Of a stretch of DNA of 15,059 bases, positions 1-7,537 are shown in pieces. Where the stretch lies: assembly GCA_030648815.1 (NCBI GenBank), contig JAUSHA010000010.1:1-15059 (forward strand), read 5' to 3'. Source of the stretch: a bacterium (GTDB lineage Bacteria > Patescibacteriota > Minisyncoccia > Minisyncoccales > MHMH01). How positions within the stretch are numbered: the first letter of the stretch is position 1; every line of letters starts with the position of its first letter. The notes beneath the pieces were generated by a model. It was not told the origin of the DNA, ran no database searches, and saw nothing but the letters and a program-made list of their open reading frames with translations. A program made the position numbers and the translations under genes.

Positions 1-95
1 TCTAACTCCTTGGCAATATCTCTGATGGATTTCCTTTCCCAGAGGCAGCGCTGTATCCTTTCCCGCTCTTCTATAGATAGATGTTGGTATGGCAT
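1..95 (-). CDS. IS30-family transposase, N-terminal fragment cut by the window edge
   Basis: Reading the minus strand from the ATG at 95 gives 31 codons that run off the left edge. The peptide begins MPYQHLSIEERERIQ and continues with a Trp-Glu-Arg-Lys-Ser-Ile-Arg-Asp-Ile-Ala-Lys-Glu-Leu stretch. That pattern (H-L-[ST]-I-E-E-R-E-x-I, then S-I-R-x-I-A-x-x-L) is the start of the helix-turn-helix that opens IS30-family transposases, which bind the IS ends before DDE-type cutting and joining. The catalytic DDE domain lies outside the window, so intactness cannot be judged. No clear Shine-Dalgarno is seen just upstream. It shares the strand of trpS downstream of the trpS terminator, so it looks like an independent unit. 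Confidence 0.8.
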   Translation of the reverse strand, partial: MPYQHLSIEERERIQRCLWERKSIRDIAKEL

Positions 96-141
96 ACACT
101 CATCTTACCAGAGTGTTGCGCTTACTTATTGAACTAACTGA
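96..141. mobile_element. Probable terminal segment of the IS30-type element
   Basis: Between the transposase start and the trpS terminator lies a short A/T-rich segment containing AGTGTTGCGCTTACTTATTG (positions 111-130). Ends of IS30-like elements often carry a GTGTTGC-type terminal sequence close to the transposase start, so this is probably the IS tip. The other inverted repeat is outside the window and no target duplication can be confirmed, so the boundary is only approximate. Confidence 0.35.
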
Positions 142-155
142 TTTTTTAAGTAATA

Positions 156-189
156 AAAAATATGCCCCGTTTGAGCGGGGCATATTTTT
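156..189 (-). terminator. Intrinsic terminator of trpS (bidirectional shape)
   Basis: A perfect 14-bp inverted repeat (156-169 and 176-189) encloses the six-base loop TTTGAG. The stem has a GC core CCCCG/CGGGG and an A/T foot, so it has a T-run on either strand. It overlaps the trpS stop codon (188-190), putting termination immediately at the end of the gene. It also shields trpS from the neighbouring IS element. Confidence 0.85.
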
Positions 190-1165
190 AAGAAAGTAAT
201 CCTACCTTTTGGCGGACTTCCGCCATGGTGGATTGGGCGATGATTTCGGCTCTTTTGCGGCCCCGTTCCAGGATTTCTTTGACATAAACCTCTCTTTGCA
301 TAAGCTCTTTTTTCTTTCTGCGAAATGGCTCGAGCTTTTCTGTGAGCATTGCCGCGAGCCGTCTTTTAAATTTAGAGTAGCCCACCCCTTTAAATTCTTT
401 CTCCAGCTCTTTCATTGTTTTTCCGCTGAAAAGAGAATAGATCGTCAGAAGATTTGAAATGCCGGGTTTTTTCGCTGTGTCGTATTCAATAGTTTTTCCG
501 GTATCGGTAACAGCCGTCATAACTTTCTTTTCTATAACTTCCGGCTCGTCAAAAAGGAAAAGGCAGGTTTCCGGGAAGGATTTTGACATTTTCTTTTTGG
601 GATCGTTGAGCGCCATTATTTTCCCTCCCATATCCAAGACAAGGGCTTCGGGAACCTTAAGAGTTTCCCCGTATTTTTGATTGAATTTTTTAGCAATTGT
701 TTTGGTGAGCTCTAAGTGCTGGGACTGGTCTTTGCCTACCGGCACCGAGTCTACTTGGTATAATAAAATGTCGGCCGCCTGCAGAACCGGATAATCCAAA
801 AGGCCGACATTAACGGAGTCCTTGAACTGTTTTGATTTTTCTTTGTACTGGATCATTCTCTCAAGTTCGCCTATCGGAGTGATGGTGTTTAAGATCCAAG
901 CGAGTTCGGTGTGTTCTTTGACTTGCGATTGCACGAAAATAATGCATTTTTCAGGATCAATGCCCGATGACAGCAGCTCTACCGCTGTTTCCAGCGTCTT
1001 TTGAGAAAAAGTCTTAGGGTCTTGAGGCGTGGTTAGGGCATGTAGATCGGCAATAAAAACAATGCACTCTCCTTTGTTTTGGAGTTCTACCCATTGCTTG
1101 ATGGCTCCCAAATAACCCCCTATATGAATTGAGCCCGTAGGCTGGATACCGCTTAAAGTTCTCAT
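188..1165 (-). CDS. trpS: Tryptophanyl-tRNA synthetase
   Basis: Class I aminoacyl-tRNA synthetase that activates tryptophan with ATP and charges tRNA-Trp in the cytoplasm. The 325-residue product has the family's usual length. Visible marks are the HIGH-type motif in PTGSIHIGGYLG (residues about 9-20), the TrpRS core TPIGELERMIQ (about 96-106), VGKDQSQH (about 143-150) and the KMSKS loop (192-196). The ATG at 1165 is preferred: it lies four bases after the rnj stop codon and gives MRTLSGIQPTG, the normal family start. A TTG at 1180 would add five residues and overlap rnj. No separate promoter is apparent, so it is probably co-transcribed with rnj and translated by coupling. A strong hairpin over its stop codon ends the transcript. 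Nothing looks damaged. Confidence 0.96.
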   Translation of the reverse strand: MRTLSGIQPTGSIHIGGYLGAIKQWVELQNKGECIVFIADLHALTTPQDPKTFSQKTLETAVELLSSGIDPEKCIIFVQSQVKEHTELAWILNTITPIGELERMIQYKEKSKQFKDSVNVGLLDYPVLQAADILLYQVDSVPVGKDQSQHLELTKTIAKKFNQKYGETLKVPEALVLDMGGKIMALNDPKKKMSKSFPETCLFLFDEPEVIEKKVMTAVTDTGKTIEYDTAKKPGISNLLTIYSLFSGKTMKELEKEFKGVGYSKFKRRLAAMLTEKLEPFRRKKKELMQREVYVKEILERGRKRAEIIAQSTMAEVRQKVGLLS

Positions 1166-1169
1166 AAAA

Positions 1170-2849
1170 TTAAACTTCAATTACAACCGGTAAGATCATC
1201 GGCCTTCTTTGCGTCTTCATGTACAAAAAGTCGCCGACTTTGTTGCGGATACCGTCTTTAACATAGACCCAATTGACAGCCCCTCCCACTCCGGTTGATC
1301 TTTCCACGATTTCAATAACTTTTCTTCTGGTGTCTCTCAATAATTCCTTGGATTCCCTTAAATATACGAACCCCCTAGATATTATATCAGGAGAACCCTT
1401 TACTTTTCCAGTTTGCCTGTCAATAACGACAATGATGACAAACATGCCGTCTTTAGACAATGTTTGCCGATCCCGCAGGACAACTTCGCCCACGTCGCCG
1501 ACTCCCAGGCCGTCCACCATAACATAACTTGATTCTATTATTTTTCTGTCCAGTAAAATTTTATCCTCGCTCAAGTTAATAATCTGGCCGTTTTCGGCAA
1601 CGACGATATTTTTCCCGGGGATGCCCGCTTCTATAGCCAATTCTGCGTGATTAACAAGCATTGAATATTGGCCGTGGATTGGCATGAAAAATTTCGGCTT
1701 AATCATTTCCATTAAACTTTTTAATTCTTCTCTTTGAGCATGGCCGCCGGCGTGTATGTCCATCATTTTGTAATGGAAAACCTTAACTTCGTTGCGGTAA
1801 AGCTGGTCTTTCATAAATTGGACGGTTCTTTCATTGCCCGGCACCACCGAAGAAGAGAAAATAACGGTATCGTCTTTTTTCAATCTGACAAACCGGTGTT
1901 CTCTATTGGCGATTCTCATTAAAACCGCTTGGCCTTCGCCTTGAGCGCCGGTGCAAATTAGAGTAACTTTTGAATCAGGATAATCCTGAATTTTATCCAC
2001 GGTTATCAATGTCCCTTTTTCCGATTTAATGTAGCCGAGTTTTTTGCAGATTTCCACATTGGTTTTCATGGAATAGCCGTCCACCGCCACTTTTCTGCCG
2101 TATTTTTCAGATAAAGCAACCAATTCCTGGATTCTGCCGATCAGAGAGCTGAAAGTGGCGGCGATAATTCTGCCTTTGGATATCTTGAATATTTCCTCCA
2201 AGTTTTCCATGATTACTTTTTCCGATAAGGAATGACTTTGTTGTTCGGCCCCGGTGGAATCAGACATCAAAAGTAAAACCTCTCTCTTACCAAGCGCTTT
2301 CAGTTTTTCGAAATTGGTCGGCAAATCAAAAATAGGAGTTTCGTCAAATTTGAAATCAGAAGTGTGTATGATGTTGCCCACCGGCGTACTGATGAAAAGT
2401 CCCAAGCTATCAAAAATATTGTGGTTTTGCCTGAAAAATTCAATCGTAAACGGTTCAAGCTTGATTACGTCGCCATCTTCAACCTGGGTTATATTCAGTT
2501 TGGGCAGATGGGGAGAATCTTCTTGTCTTCTCAAAATGATAGCCATGGTGAGGCCGCCGGCAAAAAGAGGCAATTTTGCTCCCAGCCTGTCAATCAGATA
2601 GGGGAGGGCTGCGATATGGTCGTAATGTCCGTGGGTGAAAACCGCTCCCACGATGCTTTTTTCCTTGCCTTTCAAATAAGCGATGTTCGGGATGATAAAA
2701 TCAATTCCCGGCATGTCTTCTTCGGGCATGCGAAAACCCATGTCAATAATTAAAATCTTGCCTTGCGTTTCAAGGCACATCATATTGCGGCCGACTTCTC
2801 CCAGACCGCCGAGGGGAACTATTTTCAGAGTATTTTGTTTTGTTATCAC
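1170..2849 (-). CDS. rnj: Ribonuclease J (metallo-beta-lactamase / beta-CASP RNase)
   Basis: RNase J cleaves RNA endonucleolytically and as a 5'-to-3' exonuclease in mRNA decay and rRNA maturation. The 559-residue protein carries the metallo-beta-lactamase signature HGHYDH (73-78), a second metal site around HTSDFKFD (162-169), SDSTGAEQQ (196-204), the beta-CASP motif region DIHAGGHAQREEL and the KPKFFMPIHGQY segment. A C-terminal domain with GSPDIISRGFVYLRE is typical of RNase J. Small departures from the commonest forms are HTSD instead of HTGD and HAGGH instead of HVSGH; metal-binding His and Asp are kept. The start is a GTG at 2849, giving the family-like beginning LKIVPLGGLGEVGRN at residue 8. 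Only a weak ribosome site is visible. trpS follows four bases after its stop, suggesting an RNA-metabolism/translation operon. Confidence 0.95.
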   Translation of the reverse strand: MITKQNTLKIVPLGGLGEVGRNMMCLETQGKILIIDMGFRMPEEDMPGIDFIIPNIAYLKGKEKSIVGAVFTHGHYDHIAALPYLIDRLGAKLPLFAGGLTMAIILRRQEDSPHLPKLNITQVEDGDVIKLEPFTIEFFRQNHNIFDSLGLFISTPVGNIIHTSDFKFDETPIFDLPTNFEKLKALGKREVLLLMSDSTGAEQQSHSLSEKVIMENLEEIFKISKGRIIAATFSSLIGRIQELVALSEKYGRKVAVDGYSMKTNVEICKKLGYIKSEKGTLITVDKIQDYPDSKVTLICTGAQGEGQAVLMRIANREHRFVRLKKDDTVIFSSSVVPGNERTVQFMKDQLYRNEVKVFHYKMMDIHAGGHAQREELKSLMEMIKPKFFMPIHGQYSMLVNHAELAIEAGIPGKNIVVAENGQIINLSEDKILLDRKIIESSYVMVDGLGVGDVGEVVLRDRQTLSKDGMFVIIVVIDRQTGKVKGSPDIISRGFVYLRESKELLRDTRRKVIEIVERSTGVGGAVNWVYVKDGIRNKVGDFLYMKTQRRPMILPVVIEV

Positions 2850-2869
2850 TGGAGTCTAATTGTTATTTT

Positions 2870-2901
2870 ATTATATTAACACCTATTTATAAAAAAAGCA
2901 A
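2870..2901 (-). promoter_or_regulatory. Possible promoter of rnj-trpS
   Basis: On the minus strand a perfect TATAAT lies at 2875-2870, about 20 bases before the GTG start. The best -35 candidate, TTGCTT (2901-2896), is 20 bp away, longer than ideal; a T-rich tract at the normal distance is the alternative. The -10 is convincing by itself, the -35 is not. Confidence 0.4.
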
Positions 2902-2973
2902 TAATTTCAAATTTTTCTTTGGCGGCAAATTCTTTGAAGAATCAAAAATGAATTCAGAAACTTTCAAAATAAA

Positions 2974-3579
2974 TTATTGCGGCACAATACATTCTCTGCT
3001 ATTGGGAATTTTGCCGTACGGGCATTCGAGCCGCGATAAACAAAGTTTGATATTTATATTCGGTCCCGGCGTTGGTGGCAATTTTTGTTCTGTTATCCAC
3101 CAATATCCGCTAGGCTGTCCCAAAAGTTTGATCTTTTGGTACACGGCATCATCAATAGAGCCGTCCTTTTCTTTTGCGTTTACCAAGCATTTATTGATAA
3201 TGGTTTTGTCCCAGTCTAAACTGTATTCCCATTTATACCCGGTCGGTGCCGGCTCTAAAAAACTTTTAACGAATGTTGTTATATCACCACTCACTTTGAT
3301 TTCTGGCGATTCTGGATCATTTTCGAGGTGATTAAGAATATTAAGAATGTCGGTTTTGCCTTTCGATTCGTCAAAAAATCGCTGTCCTCGGAATTCACAT
3401 TGCACGGGAAGGGTTTTGATGATAAATCCACGGCTTGCCTCTGCGCATTCTGTAAAGTTTTGGGGTTGTCTATCCCAGTATTTTACTGGGGGCAACTTAA
3501 AATACAGAAAAGATGCTAATGCGATTAACGCCAAATTTAATATGGTTGAGCCTATCAGAAAAGTTTTAATATTTTGCAT
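2974..3579 (-). CDS. Unrecognised membrane-anchored protein with paired cysteines
   Basis: The 201-residue product has one hydrophobic segment (about residues 6-28) with Lys near the N-terminus, so it is probably an N-in, C-out membrane-anchored protein. The outer part begins with a Cys-containing module, NFTECAEA (C45) to PVQCEFRGQRFF (C61), and ends with a second Cys cluster, C180, C186 and C197, in LCLSRLECPYGKIPNSRECI. The spacing suggests disulfides outside the membrane. Short modules of this sort (x-F-x-E-C...G...P-x-x-C...G-x-x-F) seem familiar from small secreted CPR proteins, but I cannot name a family or function. The ATG at 3579 has only a distant GGGGAGGGG tract (about 20 bases upstream) as a possible ribosome site. 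It lies alone between tRNA-Leu and rnj; no clear terminator was found downstream. Confidence 0.75.
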   Translation of the reverse strand: MQNIKTFLIGSTILNLALIALASFLYFKLPPVKYWDRQPQNFTECAEASRGFIIKTLPVQCEFRGQRFFDESKGKTDILNILNHLENDPESPEIKVSGDITTFVKSFLEPAPTGYKWEYSLDWDKTIINKCLVNAKEKDGSIDDAVYQKIKLLGQPSGYWWITEQKLPPTPGPNINIKLCLSRLECPYGKIPNSRECIVPQ

Positions 3580-3613
3580 AAATTTGATTAAAATTTTTTC
3601 CCCTCCCCATTAG

Positions 3614-3655
3614 TCGCCGAGTCCCTCTGGTGTCGGGATAAACTGCGCGAGGCGA
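3614..3655. other. GC-rich stem-forming element of unknown role
   Basis: This block stands out from its A/T-rich flanks. It has nested complementary arms: TCGCC (3614-3618) with GGCGA (3651-3655), and TCCC (3622-3625) with GGGA (3635-3638). It lies between tRNA-Leu and the membrane-anchored protein gene. It could be a processing or termination structure at the tRNA 3' side, part of a small RNA, or a dispersed repeat. No run of T follows on either strand at the distance of a standard terminator. Confidence 0.35.
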
Positions 3656-3683
3656 ACCAAAACTCTTTGACTTTTCCTATACG

Positions 3684-3768
3684 TGGTGCGGATGGTGGGA
3701 CTCGAACCCACAAGCCTTGCGGCATAGCGTTCTGAACGCTACGCGTATTCCAGTTCCGCCACATCCGC
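3684..3768 (-). tRNA. tRNA-Leu (anticodon CAG), CCA encoded
   Basis: The minus strand folds as a class II tRNA. The acceptor stem GCGGATG pairs with CATCCGC; an anticodon stem TAGCG/CGCTA holds the loop TTCAGAA, whose central triplet is CAG and reads CUG leucine codons. A variable arm TGCCGCAAGGCTT is of the long leucine type, and the T-arm GTGGG-TTCGAGT-CCCAC is canonical. The 3' end continues as discriminator A (3687) and then CCA (3686-3684), so the CCA tail is genome-encoded. No intron is present. It lies 24 bases after the PGI/PMI stop codon on the same strand and may be processed from that operon's transcript. Confidence 0.95.
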
Positions 3769-3792
3769 GCAAATTAGCTTAGTAATCAACAT

Positions 3793-4794
3793 TTATGCCA
3801 ACCTTCTCTTAAACTCGTCATTTAATTTTACCGGGGTAGGATCAATTTTATATTCTAAGGCAAGATAGTAAGAGGTCCAATCTGACAGTAAGATGTTGTC
3901 GAATATTTTGCATAAGATGTCTTCGCCTTTAATATCAACGAATTGCGTCTGAACGCCGGTCGGTTTTAAGATTTCAGCGGTTAATTCCATTCTTTCCTTA
4001 ATTCTTGGCAAATCAAGATTATCCCTGAGGATAATAATGGACGTGGCAATTGATGCCGGATATCCATTATTTTCGAAGCCGACTAGTTCGTTATGGTTTA
4101 GTTCGGGAAAATAGTTGCAGAAAGCGGGAATTTTTGAATTTTCATTGAATTTGATTTTCCAGATCCGGGCTAAATCCAGATACTTTAATCTGCTTGAGGC
4201 ATAGATAATCGGGATTTTGTTTTTTAAATTTTTAGCTAGTTTTTTGCCTTGATCTTCCGAGTCTCCCGGATTTAAAGAGTTTTCCAGATTATGGATATCT
4301 TTCAGGTCGGCATTGATTAATCCGCAATTGGCTAAAATTTTCATTAGGGCTGCGAATTGAAATCCCAGCGCCATTCTCGGCTGAAGGCCGGAAGGAATTA
4401 CGGCTAGGGGTATTTTATGCAATTTGCAAAGCTCGGCTAATTTTCCGCCGGAAGAAATGGCCGTAATTTTTAAATTTCTTCTTCGCGCTTCCTCAAATGC
4501 GCTTATCGTTTCTTCGGTATTGCCGGAATAAGAAATACAGATAACCAAATTGGTGTCTTTAATGAAGTGGGGGAGGCCGTAATCGCTGTGAATATTCAAA
4601 GATATGCCTGATCTCTTGGCCTCTATCCACATGTTTAAAATACCAGCCGGCAAGGCGCTTCCTCCCATTCCGCAAACTATCACTCCATCAAAATTTCCGA
4701 TTACTTTAATATTTCCAGCCGCCCTTAAACCGATTCGAAACTGCTTCGGGAAATCCAGGATTGCCTGGCGCATGTTTGATTTATCTATTTTCAT
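3793..4794 (-). CDS. Bifunctional phosphoglucose/phosphomannose isomerase (SIS-domain type)
   Basis: Interconverts glucose-6-phosphate or mannose-6-phosphate with fructose-6-phosphate, linking glycolysis with mannose-derived sugar synthesis. The 333 residues hold two SIS-type halves. CGMGGSALPAG (41-51) and the phosphate-binding SYSGNTEET (89-96) mark the first; PSGLQPRMALGFQ (134-146) and FPELNHNELVGFE (229-241) are hallmarks of the family also found in archaea. Glu218 in FNENSK and His234 in NHNE match the expected catalytic Glu and His; a C-terminal Lys (K323 or K329) would be the third. The ATG at 4794 lies ten bases after the stop of the cupin PGI gene, with AAAGGGG upstream overlapping that stop. 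It is the last protein gene of the secG operon. Whether it truly uses mannose-6-phosphate cannot be told from sequence. Confidence 0.92.
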   Translation of the reverse strand: MKIDKSNMRQAILDFPKQFRIGLRAAGNIKVIGNFDGVIVCGMGGSALPAGILNMWIEAKRSGISLNIHSDYGLPHFIKDTNLVICISYSGNTEETISAFEEARRRNLKITAISSGGKLAELCKLHKIPLAVIPSGLQPRMALGFQFAALMKILANCGLINADLKDIHNLENSLNPGDSEDQGKKLAKNLKNKIPIIYASSRLKYLDLARIWKIKFNENSKIPAFCNYFPELNHNELVGFENNGYPASIATSIIILRDNLDLPRIKERMELTAEILKPTGVQTQFVDIKGEDILCKIFDNILLSDWTSYYLALEYKIDPTPVKLNDEFKRRLA

Positions 4795-4804
4795 AATTTC
4801 GCCG

Positions 4805-5371
4805 CTACCCCTTTAGAAAACTTAAATCTCGGGGCGCTGATTTTAAGGGTTTTTCAAAGCGAAGTTTTGGCACTTTTTTGTAATTTTTATTTTTTATCCA
4901 ACCCTTAGTCGTGTAATAATAGCAAGCGCCCTGTTTTTTATCAATAACATCATACCTGTGCTGACTTTTTTCGTCCAGCCAATTGGCAACTTTTAATTCT
5001 TTATCAAGCGAAGGATTGATGGTGAAGTGGCCGTATTTTGGCGGAATAATCACCGCCTCGCCTTTCCCGGCCTTTACGGCATAAACATCTTCAATTTTAT
5101 TGTTTTGATGTTTTTGGAGCAAATAGATCGCTTCGCCCTTTAGGGTGATATAAAGTTCGCCGTAGTTGCCCAAGTGTTCATGCCCTTTGGTTTTGGCGAA
5201 TTCTTTGCTCAGCAGGCACGGGGGAATAATAGTGATGTCGTACCTCAAGCCACTTTTTTTCTTTACTCCGCGGTACATAAAATAAACTTCAAAATTTGGG
5301 GCTGTTTTAGCCCATGTCCGGTCGCAGAGAACGTTTTTTATATCATTAAGGCGGCGAGAACTTACTTCCAT
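4805..5371 (-). CDS. pgiA: Cupin-type (archaeal-type) glucose-6-phosphate isomerase
   Basis: A metal-dependent isomerase of glucose-6-phosphate and fructose-6-phosphate, unrelated in fold to the usual bacterial Pgi. The 188-residue protein has the cupin metal motif TKGHEHLGNYGELYITLKG, giving His64, His66 and Glu72, and the fourth ligand His115 in IPPKYGHFTINP; this matches the H-x-H...E...H set of the archaeal enzyme family. PGKGEAVIIPP-like beta-strand spacing (residues 101-111) also fits. The ATG at 5371 overlaps the end of the upstream solute-binding protein gene by ten bases, so translation is probably coupled. It sits directly before a second, non-homologous phosphoglucose isomerase, which is the odd feature of this operon. 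The C-terminal 40 residues are Lys-rich and family-variable. Confidence 0.9.
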   Translation of the reverse strand: MEVSSRRLNDIKNVLCDRTWAKTAPNFEVYFMYRGVKKKSGLRYDITIIPPCLLSKEFAKTKGHEHLGNYGELYITLKGEAIYLLQKHQNNKIEDVYAVKAGKGEAVIIPPKYGHFTINPSLDKELKVANWLDEKSQHRYDVIDKKQGACYYYTTKGWIKNKNYKKVPKLRFEKPLKSAPRDLSFLKG

Positions 5372-7311
5372 ACCCTTTTAGTCTTTATATACCATTCTTT
5401 GATATTGGTAAACCTCTTTGAAGGATCGGCGATTATTTTAGTATCAACCCCTTTTATCTCATCTTTGATGAAATAAACATAATCAGGGCTGTACAGAAAT
5501 ACGGCAGGTGCCGACCCGATCAATATTTCCTGGAATTCCTGGTATTTTTTGGCGCGATCCGCCTGATTTAGGCTGATTCGGGCGGTTTCCAGCAGCTTAT
5601 CGGTTGATTTATTTTCATATCCGGCCAAATTAAGTCCCGGGTCTTTTATTTGCGAGGAATGCCAGAAAGGATAGGGATCCGGGATCGTTTCCAAAACTTC
5701 CCCGAAAAGAAGCATTTCATAATTTCTCGGTTTGATGATTTCCTGCTCTATTTGAGACACGGAATAAAATTGAATTTCCAATTCCACTCCTATTTTCGCC
5801 CACTGCTCTTTTAGTTTTTGCGCCACATTCTTTAAAACAGCATCTTCAACGGTCGCCAAGGAAAATTTAAGAAGAGTTTGCTTGGCCGGTTTTGAGCAGA
5901 TTTCGTTTAATTTTGTCCTGGTGCCCTTGCTCACTAATCCGGTTCCTTCTTTGAAGCCCTGGGGTTCCAAAATATCTTTGGCATATTTTTCTTGGAATTT
6001 TATCACCGCCGCTTTAGTTTCCGCGCCAAAGTAGCCGGTTATTTTTCCCGAAGGATAAACTGCGCTATCGCCGGACAGGCAGGCCTGCAGTTTATTGACT
6101 TCAGCCCCTTGGCTGCCTTCCTTTAAGTCGCTTTTGAATTCCACCGTGCTGCCTCCTTCCGTTTTTGCCCAAATTCCGTTTTCGTTCTTGGTGAACCCGG
6201 CTTCCTTAATAAGTTTTTCCGCTTCAGTTTGGTTGAATTTATAAATCTTGGAAGGTTCATTGAATCCGAAAATTTGAGGAAGAATCGGCGAATCGGCCGC
6301 TTGGGCTCTGTTCAGTAGGATATTTTCCACAATTTCTTTTTTGTCAGTCCCAAAATTCAGAGCCTTCCTTATTTTTTCATCGGCTAAAAATCTTGATTTA
6401 TCGGGGTTTAAGAAAACAGCAAAATATCTGGGCAGGGAAAGAGAATGCTCCGTTAATTTTTCATCGGTAAAAAGGCCGTAATCGCCGGGATTGCTAACAG
6501 AAAAGCCGTCTACTTCTCCGCGTTTTGCGGCTCCGATAAGCTCTTCCTCGGTATTAAAGAATTTAAAGCCGATTTGCGAAATATGCGACTCTTTAAACAT
6601 CGCTAAATTTACGGAAATTATTTTATTGGTATTATCCTGCTTTAAGCCCCTTAATTTATACGGGCCCGATCCCACCGGCCGGAGATTGTAATTCGTCAGA
6701 AGGAAATTTTGCGGAGAAATATTTTCCCAAATATGTTTGGGCAGTATTTTAAAGGTTAATCTTTCCGGGAAGCCGGCATAAGGAGATTTCAGTTTGAAGC
6801 GGATGCCCAGTTCGTCTATTTTTTCAATTTCCACTCCCAGATAATTTCCTCTCAAGGGGCTTTTGTAATCGGAATTTTGGATGGTTTTTAAAGTAAAGAT
6901 TACGTCGTCGGCGTTCAATGGCTCGCCGTCGTGCCAGATCAGGTTATCTTTTAAATATAATTCATAAATTTTGCCGTCTTCTTTGGTTTCAATGTTTTTT
7001 GCCAAGTCCGGAATTATTTTTCCTTCGCCGTCATATTTCATCAGTCCCGCAAAAATGAGCTCAACTAAACTCCTGTCAACATCCGATCCCTGGGCATATA
7101 GGGGATTGATGAATCTGGGGCTGCCCACCATGCCTTCTATATACATGCCGCCCGCGCCCGGCTTGAGGATGGTGTTATTAGCGTAAAAGACCATTATCAG
7201 CGACAAGAATGATGCCAAAAATATCCCGGACAAAACAAAAAAAGCCGTTTTTTCTTTTTTAGTTAAAACTTTAAAAATTTGAGCCCACTGTTTTTTAGAG
7301 GGTAATTTCAT
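5362..7311 (-). CDS. Oligopeptide-type solute-binding protein with inserted peptidoglycan-binding domain
   Basis: The 649-residue protein belongs to the family 5 extracellular solute-binding proteins (DppA/OppA type). Residues 22-44 form one membrane segment with no lipobox Cys, so it is probably held by an uncleaved anchor. Family marks are SPRFINPLYAQGSDVDR (64-80), DNLIWHDGEPLNADDVIFTL (122-141) and NLRPVGSGPYKL (209-220). At about 395-472 the fold is interrupted by a peptidoglycan-binding repeat module (EGSQGAEVNKLQACL...GYFGAETKAAVIKFQ...GLVSKGTRTKLNEIC), after which the binding-protein fold resumes (TLLKFSLATV onward). It starts with ATG directly after the secG stop (TAA then ATG, no gap) without a Shine-Dalgarno, indicating reinitiation. 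No permease or ATPase genes are nearby, so a transport role is uncertain; a wall-bound scavenger or envelope role is possible. Confidence 0.92.
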   Translation of the reverse strand: MKLPSKKQWAQIFKVLTKKEKTAFFVLSGIFLASFLSLIMVFYANNTILKPGAGGMYIEGMVGSPRFINPLYAQGSDVDRSLVELIFAGLMKYDGEGKIIPDLAKNIETKEDGKIYELYLKDNLIWHDGEPLNADDVIFTLKTIQNSDYKSPLRGNYLGVEIEKIDELGIRFKLKSPYAGFPERLTFKILPKHIWENISPQNFLLTNYNLRPVGSGPYKLRGLKQDNTNKIISVNLAMFKESHISQIGFKFFNTEEELIGAAKRGEVDGFSVSNPGDYGLFTDEKLTEHSLSLPRYFAVFLNPDKSRFLADEKIRKALNFGTDKKEIVENILLNRAQAADSPILPQIFGFNEPSKIYKFNQTEAEKLIKEAGFTKNENGIWAKTEGGSTVEFKSDLKEGSQGAEVNKLQACLSGDSAVYPSGKITGYFGAETKAAVIKFQEKYAKDILEPQGFKEGTGLVSKGTRTKLNEICSKPAKQTLLKFSLATVEDAVLKNVAQKLKEQWAKIGVELEIQFYSVSQIEQEIIKPRNYEMLLFGEVLETIPDPYPFWHSSQIKDPGLNLAGYENKSTDKLLETARISLNQADRAKKYQEFQEILIGSAPAVFLYSPDYVYFIKDEIKGVDTKIIADPSKRFTNIKEWYIKTKRVWK

Positions 7312-7530
7312 TTAGAGGATGAAATTTAACAAGGCAAGCACAATAAATAGAGCACCAAAAATAACGGTTCCGATGAATATCTTTTTTTGCATTCCCCGGC
7401 GAGTGGCGTAAAATCCGCCGCCTTCTCCGCCGAAAGCGGAACCCAAAGCCTGGCCTCTCTGCTGAAGGAGGATTAAGACTATAAGAACAGCGGAAACCGC
7501 TATTTGAGCTATTGGTAAGAATTTAAGCAT
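7312..7530 (-). CDS. secG: Preprotein translocase subunit SecG
   Basis: SecG is the small third subunit of the SecYEG channel that helps SecA-driven export. The 72-residue product has the family's two membrane segments (about 3-22 and 49-71) joined by the diagnostic loop LLQQRGQALGSAFGGEGGGFYATRRGMQKK-like region (residues 21-50; core LLQQRG and GSAFGG). The ATG at 7530 has no Shine-Dalgarno; the promoter just upstream places the expected transcription start next to the ATG. It heads an operon with the solute-binding protein and the two sugar isomerases, and its TAA directly abuts the next ATG. Confidence 0.94.
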   Translation of the reverse strand: MLKFLPIAQIAVSAVLIVLILLQQRGQALGSAFGGEGGGFYATRRGMQKKIFIGTVIFGALFIVLALLNFIL

Positions 7531-7537
7531 TTGTTGT

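Noticed and set aside
1166..1169. T-box or tryptophan leader upstream of trpS
   Set aside because: Only four bases separate rnj from trpS; there is no space for a leader structure.
1166..1180. TTG start of trpS at 1180
   Set aside because: It adds residues not found in the family start and overlaps rnj; the ATG at 1165 directly follows the rnj stop.
3614..3683. Coding remnant (minus strand reading ending VRLAQFIPTPEGLGD)
   Set aside because: The reading has a protein-like end but continues upstream straight into tRNA-Leu and has no start, so a structured nucleic acid is the better explanation.
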